This document shows positions 62,166 to 64,000 of a DNA stretch of 64,000 nt, in pieces. The stretch lies in assembly GCF_004331645.1 (NCBI RefSeq), contig NZ_SJSK01000001.1, positions 248,001 to 312,000 of the forward strand. Reading direction: 5' to 3'. Both the position numbers and the translations under genes were made by a program. The notes beneath the pieces were generated by a model. That model ran no database searches and was not told where the DNA came from. It saw only the letters and a list, made by a program, of their open reading frames with translations. The DNA is from Pedobacter frigiditerrae (lineage in GTDB: Bacteria > Bacteroidota > Bacteroidia > Sphingobacteriales > Sphingobacteriaceae). Within the stretch, counting starts at the first letter, position 1; every line of letters starts with the position of its first letter.

Positions 62166-62194
62166 TTTGTCATTCAGAGCGCAGTGAAGAATCT
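62166..62194. repeat. Half copy of the TTTGTCATTC intergenic repeat
   Basis: TTTGTCATTCAGAGCG followed by AGTGAAGAATCT is the reverse complement of the right half of the element at 40141-40218. It stands alone just after dapF. Confidence 0.55.
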
Positions 62195-62250
62195 AATTTT
62201 AGTAAAATAACCGCAAAGAAGAGAAGGGCGCAAAGTTTTTTTCGCTTATC

Positions 62251-62270
62251 GGCCGGTGTCTCCACCGGTC
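62251..62270. repeat. GC-rich hairpin (CCGGTG/CACCGG)
   Basis: An eight-pair stem, counting one wobble, with a TCTC loop lies in the AT-rich region between dapF and the helicase. The 230-base region holds no other feature beyond the half repeat upstream. Confidence 0.55.
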
Positions 62271-62394
62271 AATAAGAATCTTAACCTACTTTCGTTTTAA
62301 GATGTCCACTCAAGCTGATCATGAGGTTCTGGAAAAGATTAAATATTGCTTTTCATTCCATCTTCCCTTTCCCATCTTATATTTTCCATTTCCT

Positions 62395-64000
62395 TTAATT
62401 TCCTTCTGCTAAATAAGCGGCAATACCAATCTTTATTTCTCCAAAGCCATAACTTTTACCTAATGCATCACGTACCTCATTTAGCTTCATAGATTTTAGC
62501 TTTGCGATTACGCTGGTAATTTCATCTAATCGTTTAGCGGGTACAAGTTCAGTTGCCTTTACCTCTTGCCTAGCAACAAAATGTGCCAAATGACCTTCAA
62601 TTGTACCAATAGTCATTTTTCTTTCTGCAGCAATTTCAGTCATATTTTTGCCTTGCTTAAATAAAGCCAAGGTAATTTCTTTTGTATCTTCCTTTGGCTC
62701 TTTAGGCTCCTTGATTTTTTTGGCAGCTCTAATTCTCGAGTAAACATCCTCACCTGGCGGCTTAAATTCTTCCTTATTGGGCAAAGTATAAGCTGTTTTT
62801 ATCTGCTCTGCTCTTTTAGCACTATCATACAAAGCTAGCACATCTTCCTTTTTTAGCTCTACCCCCTGGTTTGCTGCTGCGAGCATTGCTTTTGCTTTAC
62901 GAATCCTTTTATATTGCTCGTAAAACATCGCTTCCATCTCTAACAATTCGACTAAATATTCTTTGGTTTGCTTTTGAGTTTTAACCACTTCAATAAGTTC
63001 GAATATAGAACCGCTCATTTGCTGTAGTTGCGGATTAAAATAATTTTCTGCCGCTTGTGTCCTTTCCAAAAGCAAGTTTAAACTTTCGGCGTTGCCCGCT
63101 ATAAATAATTTTTCAATTTGTCTTAAAAACTTATCTGCATTAACCTTTAAGGCCATTAAATCTTTCTGCAGTTTTGTTGCCCAAGACAAATGTGTCTGTT
63201 TCATAGAACGTTTTTCATCTTTTGTATAACTAAATACATGTTCGAAAACATACACATCCAATACAGAAAAATTGAAGCTTTGTAATAAGGAATGGTTTAG
63301 AAATGCATCGCTCTCCTTTTTAATTTGTATGGTTAAATCTTCTTGCTGTTCCTTTGTTTTAGCAAAATAAGTTACGTTTTGGTCTTGTCTAATTCCTCTC
63401 CCAGAAATTAAAGATGTTAGAATCAAACCTTTCATGGAACGTAAGCGAGAAAGCGCTACATAGATTTGTCCTGGCGCAAATGCATCGCCAATATCCACAA
63501 TTGCTTTGTCGAAAGTTAAACCCTGGCTTTTATGGACAGTAATTGCCCAAGCCAATTTCAAAGGAAACTGAGTAAATGTTCCGGCAATTTCTTCTTCTAT
63601 ATCATTAGTAACCTTGTTGGCAGTATACTTGATGTTTTTCCAAGTGTATTTCTCGATAATTATATTTTGTCTTGAACCATCTGCTTCTACTTCTATAACC
63701 TCATCGGTTAACTTTTTAACGATAGCAATTTTTCCGTTAAAAAATCTTTGCTCTCCAGTCGGGTCATTCTTGATAAACATAACTTGCGCACCAACCTTTA
63801 GCTCTAGACTTTTTTCTGCCGGATAAGACCCTTCACTAAATTCTTTATCTATTATTGCATTATAGAAGTAAGACTTTCCTGCTAATTCCTTTAAACTATT
63901 TCTGTTAAGCGTATCTGCCTTATTATTATGCGTTGTTAAGGTGATATAATTATCAGTCAATACAGGTCTATAGTTTTCTTTATAGTAAGTTTTAAGTAGA
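62395..64000 (-). CDS. Pif1/RecD-like DNA helicase, C-terminal part with HTH segment (5' end outside window)
   Basis: The frame is open to the window end (about 535 residues visible), so the N-terminal ATPase motifs lie outside. Visible are TYYKENYRPVL and LTTHN.KAD near the top, then GAQVMFIKND, the helicase motif AWAITVHKSQGLTFD and VALSRLRSMKGLIL, typical of motifs V-VI of Pif1/RecD2 helicases. A lysine/glutamate-rich coiled region (~200-430) and an HTH-type end (NMTEIAAERKMTIGTIEGHL) follow. Full-length relatives (AAA helicase plus HTH) are common in this phylum and act in DNA repair or replication by inference. The visible TTG-led start is not the true start. Confidence 0.85.
   Translation of the reverse strand, partial: LLKTYYKENYRPVLTDNYITLTTHNNKADTLNRNSLKELAGKSYFYNAIIDKEFSEGSYPAEKSLELKVGAQVMFIKNDPTGEQRFFNGKIAIVKKLTDEVIEVEADGSRQNIIIEKYTWKNIKYTANKVTNDIEEEIAGTFTQFPLKLAWAITVHKSQGLTFDKAIVDIGDAFAPGQIYVALSRLRSMKGLILTSLISGRGIRQDQNVTYFAKTKEQQEDLTIQIKKESDAFLNHSLLQSFNFSVLDVYVFEHVFSYTKDEKRSMKQTHLSWATKLQKDLMALKVNADKFLRQIEKLFIAGNAESLNLLLERTQAAENYFNPQLQQMSGSIFELIEVVKTQKQTKEYLVELLEMEAMFYEQYKRIRKAKAMLAAANQGVELKKEDVLALYDSAKRAEQIKTAYTLPNKEEFKPPGEDVYSRIRAAKKIKEPKEPKEDTKEITLALFKQGKNMTEIAAERKMTIGTIEGHLAHFVARQEVKATELVPAKRLDEITSVIAKLKSMKLNEVRDALGKSYGFGEIKIGIAAYLAEGN

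Overview
The window is AT-rich chromosomal DNA from a member of the Bacteroidota, most likely a Sphingobacteriaceae (Pedobacter-like) species. This rests on the sdhCAB layout with one cytochrome b subunit, OMP_b-brl_3-type outer-membrane receptors, LytTR and HisKA_3 two-component systems, a DUF2027-Smr protein, TAnnTTTG promoter boxes and intergenic palindromes typical of the phylum. The genus is inferred from gene content, not measured. No tRNA, rRNA, CRISPR array, insertion sequence or phage was seen. The genes at both window edges are cut.

Region 1 (1-20.3 kb) is a plus-strand array of seven full-size paralogues and one remnant of an 810-950 residue secreted family. Each joins macroglobulin-like (MG) beta domains, a carboxypeptidase-regulatory/CnaB-like domain, a TonB-plug-like segment with no barrel behind it, and a C-terminal macroglobulin-like domain. 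Inside the array sit an enoyl-CoA isomerase-like gene and a 2,4-dienoyl-CoA reductase-like gene, the two auxiliary enzymes of unsaturated fatty-acid beta-oxidation. A DUF1569 gene closes the run.

Region 2 (20.3-31.2 kb) holds housekeeping and envelope genes: Smr, fabH, clpS, a thioredoxin-fold protein, two adjacent outer-membrane receptors, a NUDIX hydrolase, a PlsC-type acyltransferase and a TraB/GumN protein. Region 3 (31.3-43.3 kb) has two LytTR two-component systems flanking a small membrane peptide and an ABC transporter, then a divergent outer-membrane receptor and two divergent M28 peptidases.

Region 4 (43.4-50.2 kb) is the least familiar part. On the minus strand are a LuxR-type HTH-only protein, a papain-fold peptidase with an intact triad and no signal peptide, a three-TM membrane protein, a small outer-membrane barrel-like protein and a 104-residue beta protein. 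Divergent from these is an apparent operon of a cysteine-tailed 173-residue protein, a multi-TM protein, a HisKA_3 kinase and a LuxR-type regulator. A short stretch with an 11-bp periodic repeat follows.

Region 5 (50.2-55.7 kb) has a beta-CASP nuclease-like gene and a BlaI/M56 operon in which the M56 protein carries TonB_C and plug-like modules. Two further genes repeat those modules. A palindromic operator candidate fills the 19-bp spacer of its promoter. Region 6 (55.9-64 kb) has sdhCAB, an HtrA protease, dapF and the C-terminal part of a Pif1/RecD-like helicase with a C-terminal HTH segment. A recurring theme is the barrel-less TonB plug, found in the array, the M56 protein and the 239-residue protein beside it.
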